In this document: piece after piece, positions 8,754 to 18,232 of the stretch
Numbering within the stretch: the first letter of the stretch is position 1
Layout of the letters: each line of letters begins with the position of its first letter
Assembly (NCBI RefSeq): GCF_000952155.1
Contig: NZ_JYON01000002.1
Location: 248,001 to 312,000, forward strand
Direction of reading: 5' to 3'
Origin: Aliterella atlantica CENA595
Lineage (GTDB): Bacteria > Cyanobacteriota > Cyanobacteriia > Cyanobacteriales > Chroococcidiopsidaceae
DNA length: 64,000 nt
Notes under the pieces: generated by a model
Seen by the model: only the letters and a program-made list of their open reading frames with translations
Told to the model about the DNA's origin: nothing
Databases searched by the model: none
Translations under genes and position numbers: made by a program

Positions 8754-9737
8754 TTACGCTTTCTTAAAGGCAATTTTATCCACTGCAAACTTTCTAATGA
8801 ACTTCAGCTCGCCAGTCTGCAAATCGACGGTAAATAGAGAATTTGTACTTTCATACTGGGGATTGGCAAGTGCAAACAATTGATTTGATGGAGAGAAGGC
8901 TAGACTCATCACGTCACTTTTTAAAGAGGTGTTGTTGAAGCTCAATCGCACCAGTTTGTTAATCTTGCCTCTACCAGTGAGTGGCGATCTGTTTTGCAAA
9001 TCTAAATTCACAAGGATCGGCACTCCTTCAGCGTCCATAGTGGTAGCGTAAATTGTGCCATCTGTAGATTGAGCAAGATTGCTAAACCGATGATTCAACG
9101 GTACGTTTGGTAAAGCCAAAGCAGCACCAGAATCTACTTGACCTGATTTAAGATTGATAACTGCTAGCTCAAAGGGGGGTTGACCTTGGTTGAGACTAAC
9201 AACACTAATAAGCTGGTCATTTTGGATTGCTAGCAAGCTTTCAACTGTATTGTGCTTTTTGATTTTTTTAGCTTTTAAGCCTTTTGGTCTGTAGTTCTTT
9301 GTATCTTCACTGAAAAATATGAAGCGACTAAACTCACCCTTTTTAGTTGCAGCTGAAACAGCAGCAATAAATGTGCCATCTGATAGCGCAGTAAAACCAG
9401 TTACCCGTTCGGATGGCTTGCTAATGACAAAAGCTTGACTCGCAGTTTCAGTAGCGTCCTGTTGATTTTGAACAGTTTGTCCAGAAATTTCAGTAGTTGA
9501 TAATTCCTGATTGCTGACCAAATTTACAGATTGCAAGATGATTCCAGGAGTTGTGTTGGCGGATGTTGCATCAGCTAAGTCTGCGGTTATACTGCTGCTA
9601 GCTGGGGTAAGACGCAAGCCATAAATATTTAGTTGCGATTGGGCAACTGTTTTAGTCGATAGGTTGGCAAGTACACTTGTAGCAGCGCTTGCTAGCGCTA
9701 GCTGACCAAATCTCCTGCGTTTTAGTCTGATATGCAT
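8754..9737 (-). CDS. Tat-signal exported protein of unknown function, beta-propeller-like
   Basis: The 327-residue protein starts with a twin-arginine-type leader: KRRRFGQLALASAATSVLA, arginines then a hydrophobic run and an Ala-rich end with likely cleavage after TVAQS. The mature part is beta-rich, with repeated blades of the type GFTALSDGTFIAAVS, SNLAQSTDGTIYATT and SLAFSPSNQLFALAN, as in WD40/SMP-30-like propellers. I do not recognise a specific family. It follows the large DUF4082 protein by 11 bases and precedes the dehydrogenase by 56 bases. It is therefore likely part of the same operon and may act on or bind the exported glycan in the periplasm. Confidence 0.75.
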   Translation of the reverse strand: MHIRLKRRRFGQLALASAATSVLANLSTKTVAQSQLNIYGLRLTPASSSITADLADATSANTTPGIILQSVNLVSNQELSTTEISGQTVQNQQDATETASQAFVISKPSERVTGFTALSDGTFIAAVSAATKKGEFSRFIFFSEDTKNYRPKGLKAKKIKKHNTVESLLAIQNDQLISVVSLNQGQPPFELAVINLKSGQVDSGAALALPNVPLNHRFSNLAQSTDGTIYATTMDAEGVPILVNLDLQNRSPLTGRGKINKLVRLSFNNTSLKSDVMSLAFSPSNQLFALANPQYESTNSLFTVDLQTGELKFIRKFAVDKIAFKKA

Positions 9738-9748
9738 ATAGATATTCC

Positions 9749-12532
9749 TTAAGGCACAATTATGTTGGCATCTGGAGATTGGGGTCTAGCTCCCATGTCT
9801 GCCAGGATATTGACAGTTATTTGCTTAACGCGAGTATCTGCCCGCGCAGGGATGACATCATCGCTGTCTAACCCCCATGCCCATTGAATGGTTCCAGAGG
9901 CAAAGACCTTAGCTCCACTACTAGCTGTGTAGCGGACTGAGTGGGATTTAGTGAAATCTTGGTTAGCAGGCAGACCTTTTTCTCCAGCCGGTTCATCGAA
10001 GGTGGGCAACACGCTAGCAGGTTGGACGGTTGATTGAGATAAGGTGACTAGCCCCGCAGGAGTAGACCCATTATTCACAATGAAATCCCATTCATAACCC
10101 ACTAATAGAGACAGTTGATCCCCATTCTTGAGTCCGGTATTGGCATAGTAAGGATCGGTACTGTTAGTGACAACGTAATTGTAACCACCGTAAATATTAG
10201 ATGTATCGCTACCGTACATCACGCCGAACAAGGCGTTTTCTGGGCGCTGGTTCTGGGTGCTGCGGAATTTATTGGTGGCTGCTGATGGTCCCTGTTGCTG
10301 GGCGACTGGATCTAATGACCAATCTTGTTTGTAGCACGCCATCACTCGGTTGGGTTTCACTTGACCGGATGCGGATGTGGAATTTTCAAACCTCACTCGC
10401 CAATAACAACTATTTGCTGAGAACAATCCCAAATTGACTCTGGCACTGCGAGCAGCCTCGACGTTGTCGCGCATCTCTTTAGACCAATACTCGTCGTGAC
10501 CTACAGACAGGAACACTTTGTGATTGAGCAGCAATTGTCCGTTGGCGTGTACCTGCATATTGTCGGTGTAGGTGACATCGTATCCTTGAGATTCCAGCCA
10601 ACGAATCATATTGTATTCCCAGCGTAGGGGAGTGTCCGCTTCGTAGGATTGTTGAGAGGATGCTTGGGAAAAGGGTCGGTCGTAAGAAACCTTGAAAGCT
10701 CGCTGACCGCCAACGCTATTAAAGCCGTACAAACTGTAACCTCCCCAATTACTATATGCCAGAACAGTTGAAACGCTGCTCTGAAATAGGATATTGGCGG
10801 TGCTGCTATCATCGCGGACGACAAACCACACGTGTGCCACTTTGCCAGTAGCCTGGTCGGTCAGCTTGGCAACATACAGCCCGCTAGTCCAGTTAGTGCT
10901 TACTTGCACGACGTAGGAAGTTGACCAGTTGCATTCGACTAAGCGGGTATTGGGAGCGAGGGTGGCGGCGGGTTGGGTCCTGCCACTAAGTGGACCGCTG
11001 CTTGCCATTAGTCTTCCACCTGTGCCACTGTAATAGCCCAACCGATATACGTCAACAGTAAACTGTCCAGCTTGTCCCAGAGACACTTTAATATCTAGCG
11101 TCCCTCCCTTGTTGACACTGGTTGCGGAGGCATAGCCAGCGATTTCACCGTTGGCGCGGTTAACAAGCTTCCAATTAGTCGTACCAGTATTTTGGTTTTC
11201 TAAATAGATAGGGTTGGGGTTTGCTACAGTACCTCTAGCAGTAAAAGTGACGCTGCCAATACTAGAAGCTGTTGCATCTACAGTGTTTGCTACATTAGCT
11301 GTAGTTCCCAAAGTCAGCGTTGTGCTTGCCTGCCCGCTGGCATTAGTTACTGCACTAGCAGGTGTAACTGTACCACCGCCATTAGTAACTGCAAAGTTGA
11401 CTGTAACTCCCGATTGGGGATTACCAGCACCATCTCTAACTTGAACTACAAATGGGTTAGCTAAGGCTGCCCCTGCTGTACCAGTTTGATTGTCTCCACT
11501 TACCTTAGTTAGGGTAGCAAAATTGCCAGCGGCGAAGACTACATCGCGGAAATAGTTGCTGTTTTGCCAAGAATTTGTTGGCAGGGAACCTACATTACCA
11601 TAGACACCATTACTACCGTCTGCAACTGAACTGAGGTCTCCATTAGCGATTGAAGCTGCCAGTCCACTACTTGTAGTAACGTAATGGCTGCTAATATTGA
11701 CACTCACTACATAAGTTGTATTCGCTTGAATGTTTAAGGGCGTGCTGAGAACTTGCTGTTGCCAGCCTGAAGCTGTCTCGTTTGCGAAAGTCACGCTTGC
11801 TAAAAGAGAACCTGTTGACGACCAGATTTTGCCTACATGGGCGCCAGTATCGCTAGGCGCTTTCCAATAACGGATAGCAGTAATCTGACCAGCCCTTACA
11901 CTCCGAAATTTCATGCCCAGTTCGTAGGGAACCCCATCAGTGCCATTTGAAATTTGCGGCACTTGAGTTGTGAAGATGGTCTGGTTGCCAGTAGGAGAAG
12001 GTGGTGGTGGATTATTGCTAGCAACGAAGGCTACATCGCGAAAGTAGTTAGCGTTTTGCCAAGAACTACTGGGGAAGGAACCAGCACTGGTATTGTAGAC
12101 TCCATTTCTAGTGTCTGCAACTGAACTGAGGTCGCCATTGACTATTGAACTTGTTAATCCATTCTGCGTTAAGGGGTAGTAGCGATTGACATTGACACTA
12201 ACTACATAAATTGTGTTGGCTTGAATATTTAAGGGCGTGCTGAGAACTTGCTGCTGCCAACCCGATGCCGTCTCACTTGTAAAAGTAACGCTTGCCAACA
12301 GCGAACCTGTTGACGACCAGATTCTACCTACATGAGTACCAGTCTCACTAGGTGCTTTCCAATAACGAATTGCGTTAATCTGACCTGCTTTGGTACTTTG
12401 GAACTTCATTCCCAATTCGTAGGGAACGTTGTCAGTCTTGTCTGATATTTGTGGTACTTGGGTTGTAAATAATGTCTGCTCGATTTGAGCTTGAGCTATA
12501 AGTACCTCATTACTGTCAATTAGCCCTGTCAT
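9749..12532 (-). CDS. Large multidomain protein: two DUF4082 domains, Ig-like (Big_1) domain, DMFase-like C-terminal region
   Basis: This 927-residue protein has a clear modular order. Two DUF4082-type modules come first (about 20-173 and 184-340, both with PYELGMKF, HVGRIWSSTGSLLASV or HVGKIWSSTGSLLASV, and GWQQQVLSTPLNIQA). An Ig-like Big_1 domain (about 342-435; GVTVNFAVTNGGGTVTP, TNASGQASTTL) follows. The rest matches the catalytic-type region of the N,N-dimethylformamidase large subunit family (WFVVRDDSSTANILFQSSVS, LSVGHDEYWSKEMRDNVEAA). DUF4082 and Big modules are usual in secreted or surface proteins, yet the first residues MTGLIDSNEVLIAQAQ lack a hydrophobic leader. An in-frame stop (TAG) lies just upstream, so no longer start is available. 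Hydrolase activity is not shown by sequence alone. Confidence 0.8.
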   Translation of the reverse strand: MTGLIDSNEVLIAQAQIEQTLFTTQVPQISDKTDNVPYELGMKFQSTKAGQINAIRYWKAPSETGTHVGRIWSSTGSLLASVTFTSETASGWQQQVLSTPLNIQANTIYVVSVNVNRYYPLTQNGLTSSIVNGDLSSVADTRNGVYNTSAGSFPSSSWQNANYFRDVAFVASNNPPPPSPTGNQTIFTTQVPQISNGTDGVPYELGMKFRSVRAGQITAIRYWKAPSDTGAHVGKIWSSTGSLLASVTFANETASGWQQQVLSTPLNIQANTTYVVSVNISSHYVTTSSGLAASIANGDLSSVADGSNGVYGNVGSLPTNSWQNSNYFRDVVFAAGNFATLTKVSGDNQTGTAGAALANPFVVQVRDGAGNPQSGVTVNFAVTNGGGTVTPASAVTNASGQASTTLTLGTTANVANTVDATASSIGSVTFTARGTVANPNPIYLENQNTGTTNWKLVNRANGEIAGYASATSVNKGGTLDIKVSLGQAGQFTVDVYRLGYYSGTGGRLMASSGPLSGRTQPAATLAPNTRLVECNWSTSYVVQVSTNWTSGLYVAKLTDQATGKVAHVWFVVRDDSSTANILFQSSVSTVLAYSNWGGYSLYGFNSVGGQRAFKVSYDRPFSQASSQQSYEADTPLRWEYNMIRWLESQGYDVTYTDNMQVHANGQLLLNHKVFLSVGHDEYWSKEMRDNVEAARSARVNLGLFSANSCYWRVRFENSTSASGQVKPNRVMACYKQDWSLDPVAQQQGPSAATNKFRSTQNQRPENALFGVMYGSDTSNIYGGYNYVVTNSTDPYYANTGLKNGDQLSLLVGYEWDFIVNNGSTPAGLVTLSQSTVQPASVLPTFDEPAGEKGLPANQDFTKSHSVRYTASSGAKVFASGTIQWAWGLDSDDVIPARADTRVKQITVNILADMGARPQSPDANIIVP
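11530..12475 (-). repeat. Direct duplication encoding the two DUF4082 modules
   Basis: Two similar segments of roughly 460 bases (about 12010-12475 and 11530-11985) lie within the large gene and encode its paired DUF4082 modules. Identical runs such as AAGGGCGTGCTGAGAACTTG occur in both, about 490 bases apart. Silent and coding differences show that the duplication is not recent. Confidence 0.8.
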
Positions 12533-12609
12533 GATGTTTAAATACTCACTTTTCCACTAAAAGAATGTTCGATTTAATGTGTTTGAATTACACTTAAATG
12601 TTTTTTGAA

Positions 12610-13131
12610 TTAATCTAAGGCATTGCCCGAACTTAACAAGCTGCGATTTTCAATGCTTGGACGATCGCTCTTACCGATAATTCGAGCAGGTACTCCTACT
12701 ACTGTGGTGTTGTCAGGAACGTCACGAGTTACCACAGCCCCAGCCCCGACAATAGCATTTTCTCCAATTGTGATTCCTGCTAAAATAGTTGCATTGCTGC
12801 CTATAGAGGCACGGTGCTTGACTAATGTTTTAATTACTGACCAGTTAGCTTCTGTCTGTAAGCTGCCATTTTCATTAGTTGCGCGTGGATAAAGGTCATT
12901 GGTAAACATCACTCCATGACCTACAAATACTTCGTCTTCGATGATGACACCCTCACAGATGAAAGTATGAGAGGATACTTTGCACCTTGCACCAATCGTG
13001 GCATTTTTCTGAATCTCTACAAAAGTCCCAATCTTGGTATCATCTCCAATCGTGCAACCATAAAGGTTGACTAAATCAGGATGAAATATTTTCACGCGAT
13101 CGCCTAATTCTACGTCATCATTAACTGACAT
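12610..13131 (-). CDS. Left-handed beta-helix (hexapeptide repeat) N-acetyltransferase, WlbB/WbpD-like
   Basis: The 173-residue protein is made of hexapeptide repeats ([52 protein letters not shown]) typical of trimeric left-handed beta-helix acyltransferases. The loop block [12 protein letters not shown] and the C-terminal [11 protein letters not shown] are shared with WlbB/WbpD, which acetylate the 3-amino group of UDP-2-acetamido-3-amino sugars using acetyl-CoA. The proposed partner dehydrogenase and aminotransferase lie about 4-6 kb downstream on the same strand. This is probably the first gene of the operon. The substrate is inferred from those partners. Confidence 0.87.
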   Translation of the reverse strand: MSVNDDVELGDRVKIFHPDLVNLYGCTIGDDTKIGTFVEIQKNATIGARCKVSSHTFICEGVIIEDEVFVGHGVMFTNDLYPRATNENGSLQTEANWSVIKTLVKHRASIGSNATILAGITIGENAIVGAGAVVTRDVPDNTTVVGVPARIIGKSDRPSIENRSLLSSGNALD

Positions 13132-13204
13132 TAATTTACACCTTGCTTACGGCTGCAACTGAATTTTTTTACTATTTATGTCTCAAAATTTTTAAGCTAT
13201 AGAA

Positions 13205-13239
13205 ATTTGGCAGTAGCTCCAGATCGACTATTGCCAAAT
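13205..13239. terminator. Inverted repeat between the hypothetical gene and the acetyltransferase
   Basis: A 12-base stem (arms 13205-13216 and 13228-13239, one G-T wobble) with an 11-base loop sits 34 bases after the stop of the gene at 13273-13698. Only a weak T-run follows on the minus strand, so termination is possible but not certain. It may also be an operator for the polysaccharide operon. Confidence 0.4.
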
Positions 13240-13272
13240 AATTAAGATGTATTAGTTTTAATTAAAAGCAAA

Positions 13273-13698
13273 CTAGCTGATAAACTTGATGTCTTGCACA
13301 GCCTTGTAACTTGCTGCTCTTGCCTGCCGCCGAGTAAACTCTCCTACGGAAGGATTGCCTTCTGCATCTATTGCACCGATCGCTCGTTGCCAAAGTTCTG
13401 GAGGAACTGCTGAAACATAATATGTGGAATCGACTTTACGAATGTGATACCAGTTCGTTTCTTGGCAAGATTCGCACCAAAATGCTTCTAACCATGCGTT
13501 ACTTAAAGTGACTGCTGACTGATTTGCTACCAGCATTAAAGCACTACGTTTTCCTACTCCTTGTTGCTGCAAATGCTCTACTTTATTAGCATAAAGTGGA
13601 TACTTTTGACTGACGCTATATAAATAACAATTATGTAAAGGACAGTAGATACCTCTGCGCTTAGAACGCTTACGATTTTTGTCACACCTTTTCTGCAA
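13273..13698 (-). CDS. Conserved hypothetical protein, Cys-pair containing
   Basis: This 141-residue protein has a very basic start (MQKRCDKNRKRSKRRG) and two Cys/His groups, CPLHNCYL near residue 20 and WCESCQE near residue 79, that could bind a metal. The C-terminal half contains VPPELWQRAIGAIDAEGNP. No known domain is recognised and it has no membrane segment. The first Met may not be the real start, since translation could also begin after the basic stretch. It is monocistronic, with a long spacer upstream. Confidence 0.6.
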   Translation of the reverse strand: MQKRCDKNRKRSKRRGIYCPLHNCYLYSVSQKYPLYANKVEHLQQQGVGKRSALMLVANQSAVTLSNAWLEAFWCESCQETNWYHIRKVDSTYYVSAVPPELWQRAIGAIDAEGNPSVGEFTRRQARAASYKAVQDIKFIS

Positions 13699-15266
13699 TT
13701 TCGACCTCTTTCACATTTACAAGTAAATAAGGTTACGTTTGAGAGGCTGAGATCGAACTGACCGTCGAAGCCCCTCTAATAACTAAATTATTATTGGCAA
13801 TTTAATAGCAAATTTTATACTTGCGCGTGTTGTAAAAAGCATCACCAATTAATGGCAACACTTGGCATTGGCTCGCTAAGGCTAGAATAAATTTCCCCGA
13901 TCTTAGACTGCTGTAAAAAAGCGCTAAATAATTTTTTAGTTAATGCTTAGTTACCTGCAATCTCCTTTGGACAAGTTTTTTATTCTATGTTTAGCAATGA
14001 ATTATTAATTTGTAGCCTTTACCCAACTTTGACTAAAATTGGAAAAGCGTTAGAGAAAAATATCTAGCTTTACACCAAATTAGGTATGTCGCTTCACATT
14101 GCAAAAGTTATATTTGCTAATATGCGTAGGCTTAACAAAGATGCATTTATTACCCTACGTGCAAGTATATACCAAAAATTATAATGTTGCAACTATTTTT
14201 CTATCTTTAGGTAGATGACATATCATAAAAACATCAACTCTAGCTAAGAAGCTGATTTATAAAGAGCTTGCTGTACTAAGCAATTAGTAAAACATGGTAA
14301 CTCTTCTCGAAACAGGCATTACTTCTTAACTTCTAGCACCTACTTTAGGCTGTGTTTAACAATTTTATTGACAATCTGTTTAGAGTGCTTGTAACACTAT
14401 ATACAAATATTGTTTACTTTTATAAAAGTCCCAGACCTCCACTTAAATTAAGTTTTAAATTAAAACCTTTGCAATTGAATATTACATTATAAATACTTCA
14501 ATTATTTAAAAAATTCAATAAGTTCATCTTAACTACACTAAATCTTCACTAATATAAAGATATTAAAAATGTATTAGCAAAGTGACAAAAAATAGCTCGC
14601 CAATCGCTTTGGTTTAGCTAGCCTTGCAATGAACCATGATGATAGCAGTCATAGTTTATACAACTGTTCTTCAATCTTAAAGATTTATTTTATACCTAAT
14701 TTATCTAAAAATTATACTAAAGATATATTAAAATTGTATAAAATTATGTAGTTCTCGAAGAAAAATACTGAGGAAACCACTTTAGACATCGCCTCACTGT
14801 CCAGTATGGACTTGAAGCATTTACAGATACTAGCTTTTACTAATTGCCCAGCTTTCTGCGATCGCCAAGTTTATAGTAAAAAGTCTATGCTAGTAACTTG
14901 AGCAATACATTTAAGTGAATTGCTTGACTGAACTCGATCTTTCACAACTACAACTTGTTTGAGAAATGGCTAGCATAATAGATACTATCTTTGCAATTAA
15001 AAATTATTATCAATAATTTGTGGGGTTTCCAAGCAATTGATGAAATCGAGGCAAAAGCGGTATGTAATATTTGGTACTTCCTTTTATTCTCCAAACTTGC
15101 ACCACGATACTGCTTTGACTATTTATACTGAAAGATTGAATGAGATAACTACTCAACAAATTCAAAAGTAAGTCAGATGTTGGGTAAGCATAAAAATATA
15201 AAGACAAGAATAGCTCTTGTTTTCTAATCAAACTCAAATCGATCCTAATAAGGAAGATCGCTTTTT
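13699..15266. other. Long AT-rich spacer (about 1.57 kb) without a convincing gene
   Basis: No reading frame with protein-like composition is seen on either strand. A 75-codon minus-strand frame at 15010-15237 has no family signal or good start. A TTGACA followed 18 bases later by TAACAC (about 14369-14398, plus strand) could be a promoter for a non-coding RNA, but nothing supports this further. I see no tRNA and no clear repeat. Confidence 0.6.
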
Positions 15267-16622
15267 TTACATTACTGGTAAACCTGCAAGCGCTAAAGCT
15301 ACTTCCTCGGCGCTGTATTCGGTATCGCGCAGCAAGCCAGCTTGATAATCCATATATGCTTGCATATCAAAATGCCCGTGACCGCACAAATTAAACAAAA
15401 TCGTCTTGCTATTTCCTGATTCCTTACAGCGCAGTGCTTCATCGATCGCACCTTTGACAGCATGATTAGCTTCGGGTGCAGGTAAGATCCCTTCTGCACG
15501 AGCAAAAGTTAAACCAGCAGCAAAACAGCCAAGTTGTGGTTCCGCGCGAGTTTCAATCAACCCTAGTTCCACAATATGACTAAGCAACGGAGCCATGCCA
15601 TGATACCGCAATCCGCCAGCATGAAAGCCTTGAGGCACAAACGAGTTACCCAATGTATGCATCTTCACCAGGGGCGTGAGATGGGCTATATCGCCAAAAT
15701 CGTATGTATATTTACCCTTAGTCAAAGTTGGACACGCAGCGGGTTCTATAGCAACAAATTTAAGTTGCTGTTCGCCACGCAGTTTTGCCCCCATAAAGGG
15801 AAAAGTAATTCCAGCAAAATTACTACCGCCACCTGTGCAACCTACTATAATGTCTGGGTAATCGCCTGCTTGTTCTAGTTGTGCTAAAGTTTCTAAACCG
15901 ATTACAGTTTGATGCAGCAAAACATGATTGAGGACGCTACCTAAAGCATATTTAGTGCGATCGCATTGTGCTGCAACTTCCACAGCTTCGCTAATAGCAA
16001 TACCCAAACTACCAGTGCTATCAGGATGCATTTGTAAAATTGCCCGCCCAGCCTCAGTTTCATCGCTAGGACTAGCTACAACCCGCGCCCCGTAACCTTC
16101 CATAAAAGCGCGACGATATGGTTTTTGCTGATAGCTAACCTTAACCATATACACTACTACTTCTAAGTCGAAGAAAGCACCAGCTATAGCAAGCGATGAA
16201 CCCCATTGTCCTGCACCTGTCTCTGTAGTTAGGCGTTTTACGCCTGCTTGCTTGTTGTAGTACGCTTGGGGGATAGCTGTATTCGGCTTATGACTACCAG
16301 CAGGGCTAACACCTTCGTATTTGTAGTAAATTTTGGCAGGAGTATCGAGAGCTTTTTCTAATCGTCTAGCGCGGTAAAGTGGAGTTGGTCGCCATTGACG
16401 GTAGATACTTTGCACTTCATCTGGGATTTCGATCCAGCGCTCCTGACTTACTTCCTGCCTAATCAACTCTGGAGGAAAAAGAGGTTCCAAGTCATGAGGT
16501 GCGATCGCCTTTTTTGTTCCTGGATGTAATACTGGCGGCATGGGGGTAGGTAAATCGGCTTGGATGTTGTACCAAGCTAAGGGCATTTGATCTTCAGACA
16601 GGATGTACTTGATAGTGTCCAT
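15267..16622 (-). CDS. trpB: TrpB2-type tryptophan synthase beta-like PLP enzyme
   Basis: The 451-residue protein belongs to the TrpB2 branch: longer than classical TrpB (about 400), with the PLP-lysine motif [11 protein letters not shown] (Lys112), [26 protein letters not shown] and the phosphate loop TGGGSNFAG. TrpB2 enzymes condense indole or related compounds with serine. They are often encoded away from trpA as here, where they may salvage indole rather than act in the TrpAB complex. No trp gene is adjacent. It is cytoplasmic. A short stem without a T-run follows the stop. Confidence 0.9.
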   Translation of the reverse strand: MDTIKYILSEDQMPLAWYNIQADLPTPMPPVLHPGTKKAIAPHDLEPLFPPELIRQEVSQERWIEIPDEVQSIYRQWRPTPLYRARRLEKALDTPAKIYYKYEGVSPAGSHKPNTAIPQAYYNKQAGVKRLTTETGAGQWGSSLAIAGAFFDLEVVVYMVKVSYQQKPYRRAFMEGYGARVVASPSDETEAGRAILQMHPDSTGSLGIAISEAVEVAAQCDRTKYALGSVLNHVLLHQTVIGLETLAQLEQAGDYPDIIVGCTGGGSNFAGITFPFMGAKLRGEQQLKFVAIEPAACPTLTKGKYTYDFGDIAHLTPLVKMHTLGNSFVPQGFHAGGLRYHGMAPLLSHIVELGLIETRAEPQLGCFAAGLTFARAEGILPAPEANHAVKGAIDEALRCKESGNSKTILFNLCGHGHFDMQAYMDYQAGLLRDTEYSAEEVALALAGLPVM

Positions 16623-16809
16623 TAGATGAAGTGCTGTATCAAAGACACATTATCGCGGAAATTTTTCTCGCGTAGCATACATATATTTAGGATTTAGTTG
16701 AGATTGCCTAACTAATCCACCTCGGTAATATATTAATAGTGATATAGAAAACCCACCAATTATTGTTGGTAGGCGATAGCGACATTAAAAGTCAAGTACA
16801 AATAATTAC

Positions 16810-17349
16810 TTATGATGAGTGCGTACTATTAGTTGCAGCATTTTTGTCCTCACGTCCGAGTAGAGTCCGAGCAGCAGTAAAAAATTCGGGTGCAGCCAGC
16901 ACTAAAGATGCAAAGGAGCAGACTGTAGCAACTTGGCAATACTCGCAGAACGCTTTGTTTTCGCTCCATTCCTCACGCGCTAACTCGGCGGAGACAACTC
17001 CATCTATCAGAATTTTGACACCCATTGCGATCGGGAGTATTGGATTGCGTCGCGCTCTGTCTAAACCACCAGCCGAAGCTATCCAGGCAGTTAGAGCATA
17101 ATTTAGCACCATAATTGGTCCATCAGGTGAGTTAAATCTACTGTAAGCATAATTGGATGCATCTACTTTATCTGCGTCAAATATTGGTACTGGAGGATCG
17201 GGTAGGTGTTTGACAATCCCAGTTTGGTAGAGAGTAACTACTTGTCCCATCGAACCGCCTAACATTGACAAGCCAATAATTGCTCGTCTGCGGCTCATGT
17301 GAGGATCTTTTCCTTCCCTGAGTTCTTGACTTAGTTGTGTTGGCTCCAT
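16810..17349 (-). CDS. Vitamin K epoxide reductase (VKOR)-like membrane protein
   Basis: The preferred start is the ATG at 17349 (MEPTQLSQEL), with AAGGA nine bases upstream; the frame is open 15 codons further. The ~179-residue protein has hydrophobic segments near RAIIGLSMLGGSMGQVVTLY, PIMVLNYALTAWIASAGG and VCSFASLVLAAPEF. The motif FCEYCQVATVCSF fits the CxxC active site of VKOR, which passes electrons between quinone and thiols in disulfide formation. I see no second (shuttle) Cys pair and no fused thioredoxin domain, which many cyanobacterial VKOR proteins have. It is divergent from the methyltransferase at 17558. The family call is moderate. Confidence 0.6.
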   Translation of the reverse strand: MEPTQLSQELREGKDPHMSRRRAIIGLSMLGGSMGQVVTLYQTGIVKHLPDPPVPIFDADKVDASNYAYSRFNSPDGPIMVLNYALTAWIASAGGLDRARRNPILPIAMGVKILIDGVVSAELAREEWSENKAFCEYCQVATVCSFASLVLAAPEFFTAARTLLGREDKNAATNSTHSS

Positions 17350-17557
17350 AAAGTGCAATCCTTGATAGTAAATATACGAGCGATCGCAGGGCAACTATAC
17401 ATTTGGTGCATATAAGTTATGCCTTGCGCTTGCCGCAAATAGAATAACTACCATTTTCAAAATTGGGCTTGCTGCGTACCACTGGCTTTAGAAAGACTTA
17501 AAACTCGCTATTTTCGGACAAAGTAAAGAATGTAAGTAATATCTGACACAAAATCTT

Positions 17558-18232
17558 ATGACCGTTCAAACGATTGGACTAGAAAAACATTTGTATGAAT
17601 ATTTGCTGTCAGTGTCTTTGCGCGAAGCAGAGATATTAACTCAACTACGTCAAGAAACAGCATTGCAAGCGATGGCACAAATGCAGATTGCACCCGAACA
17701 AGGTCAATTTATGGCATTGCTGGTGCAGTTAATCAGAGCGCAGAAAACATTAGATATTGGCGTATTTACAGGTTATAGTTCTCTAGTAATTGCTTTAGCC
17801 CTGCCAGCAGGTGGAAAAGTAGTAGCTTGTGAAGCTAATGCAGAATATGCAGCGATCGCTCGTTCTTGGTGGCAAAAAGCAGGTATGGTTGATAAGATTA
17901 CCTTGCACGTTGCGCCAGCACGAGAAACACTCAATCGGTTAATTGCAGCAGGGGAAACAGATACATTTGATTTTGCCTTTATTGACGCTGATAAAAGCAA
18001 CTACCAACACTACTACGAACAATGTCTGCAATTAATTTGTCCTGGTGGTGTAATTGCGATCGATAATGTCTTATGGTCGGGGCGAGTTGCCGATCCTCAA
18101 GTGCAAGATAATAGAACTAAGAAAATGCGCTCCTTGAATCAGAAATTGCATCAAGATTCGCGTGTAGACTTAAGTTTAGTCCCAATTGGAGATGGGTTGA
18201 CTTTAGCTAGGAAACGTCCTTATTCTGCCTGA
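17558..18232 (+). CDS. SAM-dependent O-methyltransferase (caffeoyl-CoA OMT-like, methyltransf_3)
   Basis: This 224-residue class I methyltransferase has motif [17 protein letters not shown], the acidic CEANAEY, the metal-site segment [20 protein letters not shown] and [17 protein letters not shown]. These define the cation-dependent O-methyltransferase group (catechol or caffeoyl-CoA OMT-like). It is soluble and of normal length. The last 26 bases overlap the convergent trhO gene, so the two 3' ends are antisense to each other. The substrate is not known. Cyanobacterial members methylate varied catechol-type compounds. Confidence 0.88.
   Translation: MTVQTIGLEKHLYEYLLSVSLREAEILTQLRQETALQAMAQMQIAPEQGQFMALLVQLIRAQKTLDIGVFTGYSSLVIALALPAGGKVVACEANAEYAAIARSWWQKAGMVDKITLHVAPARETLNRLIAAGETDTFDFAFIDADKSNYQHYYEQCLQLICPGGVIAIDNVLWSGRVADPQVQDNRTKKMRSLNQKLHQDSRVDLSLVPIGDGLTLARKRPYSA

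Noticed and set aside
14369-14398. Promoter TTGACA-N18-TAACAC in the long spacer
   Set aside because: A single match in AT-rich DNA with no gene downstream; too weak to list as a promoter.
15010-15237. A 75-codon minus-strand reading frame
   Set aside because: Composition is that of translated AT-rich DNA, it has no family signal and no ribosome site that I trust.
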